NCBI GenBank assembly: GCA_016699835.1
Contig: CP064987.1
Span: 2,852,001-2,916,000, forward strand
Length of the DNA stretch: 64,000 nt
Reading direction: 5' to 3'
Source of the DNA: Phycisphaerales bacterium
GTDB taxonomy: Bacteria; Planctomycetota; Phycisphaerae; Phycisphaerales; UBA1924
In this document: positions 1 through 8,306 of the stretch, piece by piece
How the letters are laid out: each line of letters starts with the position of its first letter
How positions within the stretch are numbered: position 1 is the stretch's first letter
The notes under the pieces: generated by a model
Seen by the model: the letters and a program-made list of their open reading frames with translations, nothing else
Databases searched by the model: none
What the model was told of the DNA's origin: nothing
Program-made: the position numbers and the translations under genes

Positions 1-318
1 GGCCCAGTCCAGATCGCGTCCATTGAACGACTGCGTCAGCCCGATCTTGAGATCCTCGGGCACCTTCTGCCAGAGGCGCCAGTACACCAGCGCCGCATTC
101 CGAGGCCCGTGGATCTCCACCGCCGGGAGCGTGCCGAGATCGCCGGTGGCAGCATCCTGCGCGATCGCAACTCTCGGCACCGCCACGATCGCGCAAACCG
201 CCAGCAAACACGCCGCGCACGCTCCGGGTGCCACCAGTCGTCGCCGCCCTGGGCGATGACTGGTGCCGGACCACGAGCGACCCACATTCACACGCCCAAG
301 ACAATCAGCACCGCTCAC
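1..318 (-). CDS. Secreted protein of unknown function, 3' part outside window
   Basis: The - strand frame read from a GTG at 318 stays open to the window edge. It gives an arginine-rich stretch (RRR), a hydrophobic core (LLAVCAIVAV) and an AIAQD-like signal-peptidase site, then a mature part with LPAVEIHGPRNAALVYWRLW. The GTG overlaps the mnmA stop (GTGA), suggesting translational coupling; GTG 291 or a start nearer the signal core are alternatives. Family not recognised. That it is exported is inferred from the N-terminus only; the C-terminus is not in the window. Confidence 0.6.
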   Translation of the reverse strand, partial: MSGADCLGRVNVGRSWSGTSHRPGRRRLVAPGACAACLLAVCAIVAVPRVAIAQDAATGDLGTLPAVEIHGPRNAALVYWRLWQKVPEDLKIGLTQSFNGRDLDWA

Positions 319-1555
319 GTTTCGGCTCCTTCACGCGTCAACGCACGATCAACGCTCGACGCACCATCAACACGCTCACCAACGGACTCGATCCAGCCGC
401 CCCCGACAACCCAGTCCGGCTCATCGCCGTCATACAACACGACCGCCTGCCCCGGCGCGATCGCCACCTGCGCCTCGTCGAACTTCACCTCGAACCGCCC
501 CAGCCGTCCCGAGGGCGTCGCCGCGCGCGCGTCATCAACCACCCGAACCCGCGCCCTCGCCGCCGGCGTGTTGTACCGATACTTCGCCCACACCGCCCGC
601 CACGACTCCGCCCCGCTCGGCGGGTCCACCAGCCAGTTCGCCTCACCCGCCACGCACATCTCGGCGAGCAGGTCCTCCTTCTCGCCCACCACAACCCTGT
701 TTGCGCGCGCATCACGAGACACCACATACACCGCGTGCCCCAGCGACACCGACACGCCACGCCGCTGCCCGATCGTGAACCGATGCTGACCGGCGTGCGT
801 GCCGATCGCCGTCCCCTCGGCATCAACGATCTCTCCCGCGCGCGCGACACCAGGCCGCAGCCGATCCACAAGCCCCGCGTAGTCATTGTCCGGCACGAAG
901 CAGATCTCCTGCGAGTCCGGCTTGTCGAACACGGGCAACCCGAACGCGCGCGCAACATCGCGAACCTGGTCCTTGTGCATTCCGCCGATCGGCAGAATCA
1001 TCTCGCCAAGTGTTTCACGTGGAACACCAAACAGCACATACGACTGGTCCTGCGCGCGTCGAGGCCGCGCATGAGTCGCGGCGTGCCGGTCGAGTGGTCC
1101 ACGCGGGCGTAGTGCCCCGAGGCGACGGCGTCGGCACCGAGGGAGCGGGCGTACTCGTGCAACTTGCCGAACTTGAGCCAGTCGTTGCAGCGGACGCAGG
1201 GATTGGGCGTTCGGCCGGCGACGTACTCGTCGGCGAAGTAATCGATGATGCGCGCGAAATCGCGCTTGAAGTTGCAGACGTAGAACGGAATGCCCAGTTG
1301 GCCCGCGACCGCGCGCGCGTCGGCAGCGTCGGTGATGGAGCAGCACCCCTGGTGGCCGATGCGGGTGGGAGTGGGGTGGTCGATGGATTCGCCGGGGGAG
1401 CCCAGGCGCATGAAGCAGCCGATGACCTCGTGGCCGGCGTCCTTCAGGAGCGCGGCGGCGACGGAGGAGTCCACGCCGCCGGACATGGCGACGAGGATCC
1501 GCCGGGGCGGGCCGGGCGGCAGGGCATCCAGGAGTTGGACGGCGGCGGCGTTCAT
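315..1555 (-). CDS. mnmA: tRNA 2-thiouridylase MnmA (TrmU), with apparent frameshift
   Basis: MnmA transfers sulfur to U34 of tRNA-Lys/Glu/Gln. Seen: the PP-loop MSGGVDSS near residue 30, catalytic Cys in NPCVRCND, and the second Cys in DSQEICFVP. The N-terminal part (1555 to about 1058) and C-terminal part (about 1052 to 315) lie in different frames. The switch falls in the alternating GCGCGCG run at 1052-1058, between GLDA and AQDQSYVLFG; one base appears missing (or one GC unit extra). All catalytic residues are present on one side or the other. ATG 1555 is chosen because the family N-terminus begins just before the PP-loop. Either a recent inactivation or an assembly error; I favour error because the rest is well conserved. 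Confidence 0.88.
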
Positions 1556-1720
1556 GGCGTGATCCAGCGAGAAGGGTAGGGAAGCGTGCGGGAGTTGATG
1601 TGATCGTGGGGATGGTCCGGAAACGGCGGGTCTGGTGCGGCACGCGTGTGACGGCAATTGGTGTGGGTCTCCGGCGTTTTGCCTGTGCGGGCGTGGACTG
1701 CGTGCGAGGCGTGTGTTCCC

Positions 1721-1726
1721 TAGTAT
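1721..1726 (+). promoter_or_regulatory. Possible -10 box (TAGTAT) upstream of tatA
   Basis: The 295-nt divergent gap between mnmA and tatA (1556-1850) holds no convincing gene. TAGTAT fits the TANNNT form seen before other genes here. No good -35 is visible 17 nt upstream, and it lies 125 nt before the tatA start. Confidence 0.25.
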
Positions 1727-1850
1727 TCCTCGAACTGGTCGCGGTGTTTCGGCGCGGCTCGAGCGTGGGTGTCCTTCATGGATCGTGGGACGCTGGGGTG
1801 TTGGGGATGTGCAGGCGGCAAGTCGGCCCGCAAGGCCGGAAGGATTGGGT

Positions 1851-2177
1851 ATGAACGGTGCGTACACGATGGCGGCTCAGACGCTGGGGTTGGGCTTTGA
1901 GCCGAGCCTGTGGCAACTGATCATCATTCTGGCGATCGGGCTTTTGATCTTCGGGCATCGCTTGCCCGAGGTTGGTCGTTCGATGGGTCGGAGCATTGTG
2001 GAGTTCAAGAAGGGGCTGAAGAACATCGAGGACGAGGTGAGCGACGCGTCGAAGCGTGAGCCTCGGGGTCGGATCGAGTCGGATCGGGAGTATCGCGAGC
2101 CGCTGCCCCGGGGCGAGGGTGACGGCCGCCGCGTGAGCCGGGCGGATGAGGTGGAGCGTTCGGAGAGCGAGCGCTGA
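1851..2177 (+). CDS. tatA: Sec-independent translocase subunit TatA/TatB
   Basis: 108 residues. One N-terminal transmembrane helix (LWQLIIILAIGLLIFG), the hinge Gly-His-Arg-Leu-Pro, then the amphipathic helix GRSMGRSIVEFKKGLKN and a charged, disordered tail; this is the TatA/B layout. The protein forms or regulates the membrane pore that exports folded twin-arginine proteins. The FG-x-x-LP-E hinge and short length favour TatA over TatB. ATG 1851 follows an AGGA-containing leader; a later ATG (MAAQTLG) is possible. A longer in-frame upstream extension is not supported by the family. Confidence 0.9.
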   Translation: MNGAYTMAAQTLGLGFEPSLWQLIIILAIGLLIFGHRLPEVGRSMGRSIVEFKKGLKNIEDEVSDASKREPRGRIESDREYREPLPRGEGDGRRVSRADEVERSESER

Positions 2178-2216
2178 GGCGGGACTCCGCGGTCGGCAAG
2201 GGTCTGGAGTGCGGGC

Positions 2217-2222
2217 TAAAGT
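2217..2222 (+). promoter_or_regulatory. Possible -10 box of the tRNA gene (TAAAGT)
   Basis: TAAAGT ends 11 nt before the first base of the tRNA, as expected for a -10 box. No clear -35 is seen. Confidence 0.35.
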
Positions 2223-2233
2223 TGTGGCCTTAG

Positions 2234-2308
2234 GCCGAGGTAGCTCAGCTGGTTTAGAGCGCTGGATTCATAACCCGGAGGTCGGCGGTTCGAGTCCGCC
2301 CCTCGGCA
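2234..2308 (+). tRNA. tRNA-Met (CAT anticodon)
   Basis: GCCGAGG (2234-2240) pairs with CCTCGGC (2301-2307), followed by discriminator A 2308. D-arm TAGCTCAGCTGG, anticodon loop TTCATAA and T-arm GGCGGTTCGAGTCCGCC are all standard. CCA is not encoded. The innermost anticodon-stem pair is A-C. CAT could also be the lysidine-modified tRNA-Ile2, but the overall form suits elongator Met. Its 3' end coincides with the left edge of the prophage. Confidence 0.93.
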
Positions 2309-2311
2309 TTT
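2303..2311 (+). repeat. Candidate left att core at the tRNA 3' end
   Basis: TCGGCATTT covers the last six tRNA bases plus three. The same nine bases occur at 44298-44306 inside the last integrase codons. A second shared 10-mer (GACGGGATTC) follows at 2327 and 44329, but at different offsets. Short for an att core. Confidence 0.4.
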
Positions 2312-2402
2312 CGTCCCTCATACTGCGACGGGATTCAAACTGACGACCTAGCCGACCTGCTCGAGGTCCTTGCCCGGCTGCTCCGCTCGAGGAGCAGCGG
2401 CC

Positions 2403-2846
2403 ATGACGGTCGATCAGCAGCATCCCGGCGTCCCCCACAATCCAGAACCTGACAAGCCCTGGCACACACCTGGGCCATGGCGATACGAGGATCACGACCC
2501 TGACCCATCAGACCGTTGTGCCACTCGATGCGAGGTATTCGCTGGCTCCAATGAGAATCCATTCCGTGTATGCCTGATCGAAGACACCACGCATGACCAC
2601 GACCCGCAAATACCGGACATCAGAGTCCTTGCTGCCAAGCGTGATCTGGCGAATGCTCGACTAATCGCCGCTGCCCCAGATCTCTTCGCCGCACTCCGCC
2701 AGGTCGAGTGGGGAGTCACCGTGAGTGACGAGGGTGGCGCAGAGTTGGAGATCTGCCCGTGGTGTGGGAACCCGCAGGACAACGGGCATCTGGAGGGGTG
2801 CGCACTCGCTGACGCCATCGCCAAGGCGATCGGGGGTGCCAAGTGA
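2403..2846 (+). CDS. Phage hypothetical protein of the NARLIAAAP family
   Basis: 147 residues. Shows the W-HTPGPW motif near the N-terminus and NARLIAAAPDLFAAL mid-protein, a pair seen in many small early phage/prophage proteins of unknown function. The C-terminal part has a CPWCG...C/H pattern (CPWCGNPQDNGHLEGC), possibly a zinc site. ATG 2403 has GGAG about 9 nt upstream. First gene of the element; its stop overlaps the next start. Confidence 0.7.
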   Translation: MTVDQQHPGVPHNPEPDKPWHTPGPWRYEDHDPDPSDRCATRCEVFAGSNENPFRVCLIEDTTHDHDPQIPDIRVLAAKRDLANARLIAAAPDLFAALRQVEWGVTVSDEGGAELEICPWCGNPQDNGHLEGCALADAIAKAIGGAK

Positions 2847-3157
2847 ACCTCACCACTCATCAACAACGTGAGCTGTCGTCGCGAGCGATGCCTGTCCAGG
2901 CTGATTCAATGGGGAATCTCACGCGTGACGAGGATGGACTCACTGTCCTTCTCGAACTCGCACGATCGGCGCCGCCGATGCCCGACGACTACATGGCGTT
3001 CATCGAACCGCCTGAGGATCGGAGCATTGACAGCATCGTCGAGCGGCACGCAACCTGGGCTGTCGAGTGGGCGTGCCATGTCTTTGCCGCGGCCGAAGCG
3101 AAGTTGAGCCAACGACCGCTCCCGAGTCTGACCACGGGCGAAGGGGGTGCCGCGTGA
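2843..3157 (+). CDS. Hypothetical phage protein
   Basis: 104 residues, GTG start overlapping the previous TGA (GTGA). No domain recognised; acidic middle part (PPEDRSIDSIVERH). Membership of the tightly coupled early operon and codon use like its neighbours are the grounds for calling it real. Confidence 0.55.
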   Translation: MNLTTHQQRELSSRAMPVQADSMGNLTRDEDGLTVLLELARSAPPMPDDYMAFIEPPEDRSIDSIVERHATWAVEWACHVFAAAEAKLSQRPLPSLTTGEGGAA

Positions 3158-3705
3158 TTACCACCTGCACCACCTGTGGAAAGAACTACGAGGCTGGCTC
3201 CGAGGAACAGGCCAACGAGCCCATCCGTTACTGCCAAACGTGTTGGACAATCGAGAAGTCGCGTCGCGTTGGCGCATCCCGATCACTTGCCGGCGACGCC
3301 CCGGACGATGGCATGTCCACGATTCCATCGGGCGTTCGCGAGATGCTTCTCACCGCCCATCTCACTGCTGAACTCCTCCACGAGTTCACACGCGATGTCC
3401 AAGCCGGAGCCACGCCCGGCTTTCATCCTCGGGCCAGGGCCGCACTTCTGAGAACGCGCGAGCACCTTGAACAAATCAAGACTCAGGTCTGCGTGGCTAT
3501 CGCTTCGCTCGAGCGTGCCGGAATCACAAAGGCCGTGGCAGCGTCGGTGAGTGATGGCGTCGCCGAGACCACGCTCGCGGTGACCGGTGCTGACCAGGAG
3601 AGCGTCGCCGAGCAGGACGCCCAGTCACGCCGCTCATTCAACGCCACGCTCACGGCGCTCCAGCAGAAGCACATCCCCGGCGTCAACGTCGACGTTGTCG
3701 GCTGA
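3154..3705 (+). CDS. Small phage protein with N-terminal zinc-ribbon-like Cys pairs
   Basis: 183 residues from GTG 3154, which overlaps the preceding stop and has GAAGGGGG upstream. CTTCGK and YCQTCW form two Cys-x-x-Cys knuckles about 25 residues apart, a plausible zinc ribbon. The rest is helical (EHLEQIKTQVCVAIASLERAG). Function unknown. Confidence 0.6.
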   Translation: MITTCTTCGKNYEAGSEEQANEPIRYCQTCWTIEKSRRVGASRSLAGDAPDDGMSTIPSGVREMLLTAHLTAELLHEFTRDVQAGATPGFHPRARAALLRTREHLEQIKTQVCVAIASLERAGITKAVAASVSDGVAETTLAVTGADQESVAEQDAQSRRSFNATLTALQQKHIPGVNVDVVG

Positions 3706-3735
3706 TTCCCATCGTTCATTCAGGAGTGTTCCGTC

Positions 3736-4449
3736 ATGAAACTGTCACAGATGTATCCGTCGAAGTTCCTGCAGGCCGAGGATCTTCCGAAGAACCAGAA
3801 CACCATCGTCACCATTGAGAAGGTGTACCCGGTCGAAGCTCGCGATCGCGGAGGAAGCGACGAGCCTGAGGTTCGGTACAACATCAGGTTCCGCGAGTTC
3901 CGAAAGCCCATGACACTTTGGAAAAACACTGGTCACATGATCGGAGAGGTCCTCGGTACTGATGAGACAGAGGAGTGGGTCGGACAACAGATCGCGATCT
4001 ACCCGTCTACATATCTCTCGTTCGGTGAGATGAAGCCGTGCATCAACGTCGACAAGTGGCGTCCCGAAGTCACCCAGCGCAAGCAGCCAGGCAACTCGCT
4101 CGTCATAGCCGGCGATCGTCGTCCTATTCCTGACGCTGCGATGAAGCGATTCCTGCTGCACGCAAAGAGCGGTGGAGGTTCATGGGACGCGTTCTTGAAA
4201 TGGTCAAAAGCAAACGCGATGGAGGCGTTCGATCTCGCATACGGCAGAGAGCTCACTGAGATCCCGGCGGGCATCCTTCCGGCGATGGCCCAGTTCCTCA
4301 AGACCCTGCACATTCCAAGTTCAGGCGATGAGGTCAACACAGCGACGGGTGAGGTGGTCTCGAATCCACAGCGGCCGTCGGTTGCCGCGGCCTCGTCACC
4401 GATTCCACCTTCCGAACTTCCGGTCGACGACGAAGACATTCCGTTCTGA
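3736..4449 (+). CDS. Phage SSB-like protein with acidic DDEDIPF tail
   Basis: 237 residues. The N-terminus (MKLSQMYPSKFLQAEDL, then IVTIEKV) resembles a phage family usually placed beside replication genes. The extreme C-terminus is VDDEDIPF, the acidic-hydrophobic tip by which bacterial single-stranded-DNA-binding proteins recruit partners. Seen: tail and N-terminal motif. Inferred: ssDNA binding in phage replication. The OB fold cannot be confirmed by eye. Confidence 0.6.
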   Translation: MKLSQMYPSKFLQAEDLPKNQNTIVTIEKVYPVEARDRGGSDEPEVRYNIRFREFRKPMTLWKNTGHMIGEVLGTDETEEWVGQQIAIYPSTYLSFGEMKPCINVDKWRPEVTQRKQPGNSLVIAGDRRPIPDAAMKRFLLHAKSGGGSWDAFLKWSKANAMEAFDLAYGRELTEIPAGILPAMAQFLKTLHIPSSGDEVNTATGEVVSNPQRPSVAAASSPIPPSELPVDDEDIPF

Positions 4450-4496
4450 ACCTCAAACCAGCACCCATCGCCGCTGGACACGGCGGCGATGGGCTT

Positions 4497-4976
4497 GTGT
4501 CATTGCTTCCTGCCCAACTTCTGTTCCCGTGCGACCTAGGTCGCATGATCGAACCAGGCGTCGCCGAAGGCCTCTCGACGCTTGAGGTTGGGTCTCTCTA
4601 TCGCCTCGTTCGGTTCGCATGGCACCAAGAGGAACCATGCACGCTCCCCGACGAGGATTCGTCCCTGGCGATGGTCGCCGGGGTCATGGATGAGGACTGG
4701 CGGAGGATGCGTCCTCGCCTGTTCCTGGCCCTCGCCGCCACCGGGTGCACTCCCGGCGGGCGCCTGCTCTTGCAGCACGCCCGGAGGGTCTTCGATGATC
4801 TGGCCTCCAAGGCATCCACGACGTCGGCCGCCAAGCGTGCCGCCGGCCTCGCGGGTGCTCGGGCCAGATGGCAGCAGGATGGCAGACGCATGGCAGCCGA
4901 TGGCAAGTGCCATACACGTGCCATGCAGGTGCCATCTGCTGCGCCCTCGGTGCGCCCAGAGCGCAATTCTTTCTGA
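4497..4976 (+). CDS. DUF1376-type phage replication-associated protein, N-terminal part
   Basis: 159 residues from GTG 4497. Pattern GLSTLEVGSLYRLVRFAWHQEEPCTLPDEDSSLAMVAG...W then AAGLAGARARW matches the DUF1376 domain found in phage primase-loader-type proteins. The frame closes at 4976 while coding character continues immediately in the +1 frame to 5535, so this may be the front half of one gene of about 345 codons. Confidence 0.65.
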   Translation: MSLLPAQLLFPCDLGRMIEPGVAEGLSTLEVGSLYRLVRFAWHQEEPCTLPDEDSSLAMVAGVMDEDWRRMRPRLFLALAATGCTPGGRLLLQHARRVFDDLASKASTTSAAKRAAGLAGARARWQQDGRRMAADGKCHTRAMQVPSAAPSVRPERNSF

Positions 4977-5079
4977 GCGCTCTGTTCTATCGCTCCCGCT
5001 CCAGCGCTCTCCTCAGGGCGCAATTCCTGGCGCTCCGCTCGAGCGCTCGGGCGCGAGCGGGGAAGAAATCATCGCGATC

Positions 5080-5535
5080 GTGGGCGAGGGGGCGAGGGCG
5101 ATTCTGTCGGAGAAGGTCGAGTCGTGGAGACGCGCCCAGTCTCTAGGGATGCTGCAGTCCGCGATCGCTAGGTGGCGGACCGCTGGCTTCACCTCATGCC
5201 CGGTGACGAAAGCCTCTGAGCTCTCGGCCGGCCGGTACGCCGAGCCTGCACGGGTCGATGCCCTCATCGAGGAGGCCGACGCTCTGGTGGTCCAAGCCAA
5301 GACCTGTGGCAAGCGATGCAATCCGGTGGGGTTCCTCATCCATGGGCTTGGCGCGTCGGATCGATCTCGAGGCCGGCCCTCGGAGATCCCGCTGTTCGTC
5401 TCTCAGAAGTGGTCCAAGTTGCAGGCCTCAACGCTCAAGACGCTCGAGGCCCAGGCCGCGCTCACCGCCAAACTCCGCCAGGCGGGCGAGGTCCTCAAGT
5501 CGGCGGAGAAGGCTGCCCAGCAGCACGGAGCATGA
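5080..5535 (+). CDS. Helical phage protein, or C-terminal half of the DUF1376 gene
   Basis: About 151 residues if started at GTG 5080; the frame itself is open much further upstream. Contains ILSEKVESWRRAQSLGML, RCNPVGFLIHGLG and a C-terminal helix rich in A/K/E. The NPxGFL segment looks like the distal part of replication-initiator-like phage proteins. Whether it is a separate gene or joined to the preceding ORF by a frameshift near 4950-4976 is unresolved. Its stop overlaps the next ATG (ATGA). Confidence 0.5.
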   Translation: MGEGARAILSEKVESWRRAQSLGMLQSAIARWRTAGFTSCPVTKASELSAGRYAEPARVDALIEEADALVVQAKTCGKRCNPVGFLIHGLGASDRSRGRPSEIPLFVSQKWSKLQASTLKTLEAQAALTAKLRQAGEVLKSAEKAAQQHGA

Positions 5536-6239
5536 AGATGGCGAAGCAGAAGGCAGTGGAACTCCCCAACATCACGACCTGGACGCAGATCGTCCGTATG
5601 CAGGAGGCCCGCGACGTCGTCAAGCAGAACCTCTCGAACGTCGAGTCGGATCTGACCGACGCCCGCCGCGAACTCGACGAGATCGGAGCCCAAGACGAGT
5701 CCAGCGAGGACTTCCAGGTCGCCGCGGCCCGGAAGGAGCGATGCCTACGCACCCGCGATGTCTACAAGGAACGGCTCAAGACGCTCGCCGACAAGATGGA
5801 CCAGGCCGTTTCCGCCGCGGCCAAGGGCGTCAATGAACTCCTCGAGATGTTTGACGCGGCAGGGTTCGTCGCCAAGCCCAAGCCCGAGGACCTCTACACG
5901 CCCAAGAAGGTCGAGCACGAGGAGCCCGACGATCGCCCGGTCGGCAAGCCCGGACGCGCCCGCCCGGAGACTCCCGATCCGAGCAATGGTGATGGCGTCG
6001 ATGAGCACCTGAACGCCTCGGTCAACGAGCTCGACTGCCGCGAGGACCTCAAGGGCAAGCTCATCGAAGCCGGGCTCACGACGATCGGTCGTGTCGCCGC
6101 GGTCCTCGACTCGAAGGACCAGGACCTCCGTGACATCTTGAACTGCGGCGAGAACATTGCGTCGGCGATCAAGCGATCAGTGAAGTTGTATCGCACTGCC
6201 CATCGAAAGGCCGCCAAGGCCGCGGAGTCGGGCGAGTGA
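5532..6239 (+). CDS. Phage protein with coiled coil and RNAP alpha-CTD-like helix-hairpin-helix domain
   Basis: 235 residues. Residues about 10-110 are a charged coiled coil (MQEARDVVKQNLSNVESDL onward). After a Pro-rich linker the last 65 residues (VNELDCREDLKGKLIEAG, LTTIGRVAAVL, LRDILNCGENIASAIKRSV) follow the spacing of the RNA polymerase alpha C-terminal domain: L-C-x-x-L, G-hydrophobic-x-T-I-G, then N-x-G-x-x-x-x-x-I. Possible role in DNA binding or contact with host transcription; inferred from pattern only. Confidence 0.6.
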   Translation: MKMAKQKAVELPNITTWTQIVRMQEARDVVKQNLSNVESDLTDARRELDEIGAQDESSEDFQVAAARKERCLRTRDVYKERLKTLADKMDQAVSAAAKGVNELLEMFDAAGFVAKPKPEDLYTPKKVEHEEPDDRPVGKPGRARPETPDPSNGDGVDEHLNASVNELDCREDLKGKLIEAGLTTIGRVAAVLDSKDQDLRDILNCGENIASAIKRSVKLYRTAHRKAAKAAESGE

Positions 6240-6439
6240 TCAACACGACCGGAATGTTCATCTTCGGATACTCGCAAGTCTTGCTTGCAGCGGCCTGGCA
6301 CTGCCTGCCAACGTACGTGGACCCAATCCGTGACGGAGAAGACCTCAGACCTAGCTGGATTGTGATGCGAGATTCGTCTTTCACCATGGCCGTGATGGCG
6401 TTTGCCGTGTTGGCCATTCGAGTTCTAAACGCTCGTTAG
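6236..6439 (+). CDS. Small membrane protein
   Basis: 67 residues from a GTG overlapping the previous stop. Two hydrophobic stretches (MFIFGYSQVLLAAAW and MAVMAFAVLAIRVL) separated by a charged loop. Lower GC than neighbours. Function unknown. Confidence 0.45.
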   Translation: MINTTGMFIFGYSQVLLAAAWHCLPTYVDPIRDGEDLRPSWIVMRDSSFTMAVMAFAVLAIRVLNAR

Positions 6440-6467
6440 TTCGCAACATCAGCACAGGAGATCACGC

Positions 6468-8306
6468 ATGACCGCCACTGCGACCAAAGAGAAGAAGGGG
6501 AAGAAGAGTCCAAAGTCTGCCGTGCCCGCGACTCCAGCGACGCCGGCGAAGCCGATCCTCGGCGTGGATCTGAAGGGCGAGTTGCTCGACATCGCGATCG
6601 ATCGGATCATCGACCCAAAGGGGCAGGCCGATCGCCTGCCGCGTCCGGGCGATGCCGAGGCGATCGAGCAGTTGTCCAGGAGCATGGCCGAGTGCGGGCA
6701 GCTGCAGCCCGTCATGCTCGAGCGTCTGTCCGACGGCCGATTCTGCCGCGTGTTCGGCCGGCGCCGGCTCGCCGCGGCCAGGCTGCTCGGGTGGTCCACC
6801 ATTCGCGCCTCGGTCGTTCCTCCGCTGCCCGACGACGTGCGTCGCACGATCGTGGCGATCGAGAACGTCCAGCGGCAGGACCTCACGCCGGCCGAGGAGA
6901 CGCTCGCGGTCGATGAACTCATGGAGTTGCAGGCGATCCCTGCGGCTCGGCAGATGGGCCAGCCGATGGGTCCTGAGTGTGGGGCGTGGGCAGGCAAGAC
7001 GGCGAGCCAGGCGACATCGTTCGACGGGCTTCCGCCAAGCACGTCCGAACAGGCTCGCAAGGCGCTCTCGCACGACGCGCTCCTCGACCATCGCGTCCGC
7101 CGGATCGCCAGCGAGATGGTCGCGGCGATGCTGGGCAAGTCGCCGCAGTGGGTCCGCGATCGTCTCTACATCGGCCGGCTCGGCGACGCCGCGAAGAAGC
7201 TGGTTCTGCAGGGCAAACTCCCGCTCGCCCACGCCCGCGAGATCTCGAAACTCGCCGACGAGAAGCAACGCAACGAACTGGCGAAGGACTACGCCGCCGG
7301 CGGCTCGGACTCGGTCAGCGACGTCGAGGCGGGTCCGCTCGAGGAACTGCAGTTCGAGGTCCGGCGCTCCGTGTTCTCGCTCGACGTCGTGCCCTGGCAG
7401 CGGCACGTCGCGTTCGCCGGCCGGCAGCCGTGCGAGGGATGCCAGTTCAACTCCGCGACCCAGCCTGGGCTTTTCGAAGGCGGTGGCGAGGTCTCAGTGA
7501 ACATGATCGGCGGGCGTGGGACCTACGACGCCGACAAGGCTTCCGATGTTGCGGTCGGCATCTGCACGAAGCCCGATTGCTATCAGGTCAAACTCCGGGC
7601 GGCGAAGGGCGCGATCTCCGCGGCCGCCAAGCGCATCGTCGATGGCGAGAAGAAGCCGTCGGAGGCCAAGGTGCCCGAGTTCGTCGAGAGGCGTGCGCTC
7701 GAGAAAAAGGTTCGCGATCGACGTGCCTCGGCGAAGGTCCGGGCGAAGAGGCCGATCTCAGAGGGCACGGCTTCCAAGAAGCCCACGGTCTCGGAGAAGG
7801 AGGCGCAGGAGCGGCATCTCGCCATCTCGAAATATAACGACGCGATCCGGGAATGGGCACGCAAGAAGGTCGAGCCGGAGATGGTCAAGAAGGTTCTCGC
7901 GACTCCAGGACTCTTCACCATTCTGAAGATGATCACAGCGACCAAGCTGTACCAGGCGACCGAACACTGGCAGAACTCGAAGGCCACGAAGGCGGCGGAA
8001 GCACCAGGCCTACAGCGACTTCTCAAGTTCCTCGAGAAGCCTGATTGGAAGGGCATCGTCGAGATCGAGAAGGAATGCGGGCGTCGGTTCGGGCTCATTG
8101 AACCGCACAGCGACGGGGTGTCCGGCATGGCCGAGCGATTCGCCAAGGCCATGGGCATCGACGTCGATGATCCTCCGGTCCTCGAGGACTTCCTTCCGAA
8201 GCCCAAGGGCGCCGTAACGCCCAAGGCCTCGCCGGCAACGAAGCCGAAGAAGTCACGCCGTGCGCCAGCGTCGAAGTCGGACTCCGACGTGGAGGACGAC
8301 GAATGA
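6468..8306 (+). CDS. ParB-like protein
   Basis: 612 residues. Residues about 25-150 carry the ParB N-terminal fold: LDIAIDRIIDP, IEQLSRSMAECGQLQPVML, FGRRRLAAARLLGW, and ENVQRQDLTPAEE (the box II/III signatures). A helix-turn-helix follows (VAAMLGKSPQWVRDRLYIGRL). The middle has Cys-rich pairs (CEGCQF; CTKPDCY) and the tail is Lys-rich and disordered. ParB relatives bind DNA and CTP; this may act in partition, replication or regulation. No ParA is nearby. An acceptable AGGAG lies before ATG 6468. Confidence 0.82.
   Translation: MTATATKEKKGKKSPKSAVPATPATPAKPILGVDLKGELLDIAIDRIIDPKGQADRLPRPGDAEAIEQLSRSMAECGQLQPVMLERLSDGRFCRVFGRRRLAAARLLGWSTIRASVVPPLPDDVRRTIVAIENVQRQDLTPAEETLAVDELMELQAIPAARQMGQPMGPECGAWAGKTASQATSFDGLPPSTSEQARKALSHDALLDHRVRRIASEMVAAMLGKSPQWVRDRLYIGRLGDAAKKLVLQGKLPLAHAREISKLADEKQRNELAKDYAAGGSDSVSDVEAGPLEELQFEVRRSVFSLDVVPWQRHVAFAGRQPCEGCQFNSATQPGLFEGGGEVSVNMIGGRGTYDADKASDVAVGICTKPDCYQVKLRAAKGAISAAAKRIVDGEKKPSEAKVPEFVERRALEKKVRDRRASAKVRAKRPISEGTASKKPTVSEKEAQERHLAISKYNDAIREWARKKVEPEMVKKVLATPGLFTILKMITATKLYQATEHWQNSKATKAAEAPGLQRLLKFLEKPDWKGIVEIEKECGRRFGLIEPHSDGVSGMAERFAKAMGIDVDDPPVLEDFLPKPKGAVTPKASPATKPKKSRRAPASKSDSDVEDDE

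Noticed and set aside
1600..1854. 84-codon ORF in the mnmA-tatA gap
   Set aside because: No RBS or family; basic shadow-like composition and overlap with the tatA start.
2327..2336. GACGGGATTC as the att core (also at 44329)
   Set aside because: Not at the tRNA end and at a different distance from the TCGGCATTT pair; kept only as supporting detail.
2268..2495. Small - strand ORF containing RGGLEPPTSGL
   Set aside because: This is the well-known false translation of a tRNA gene.
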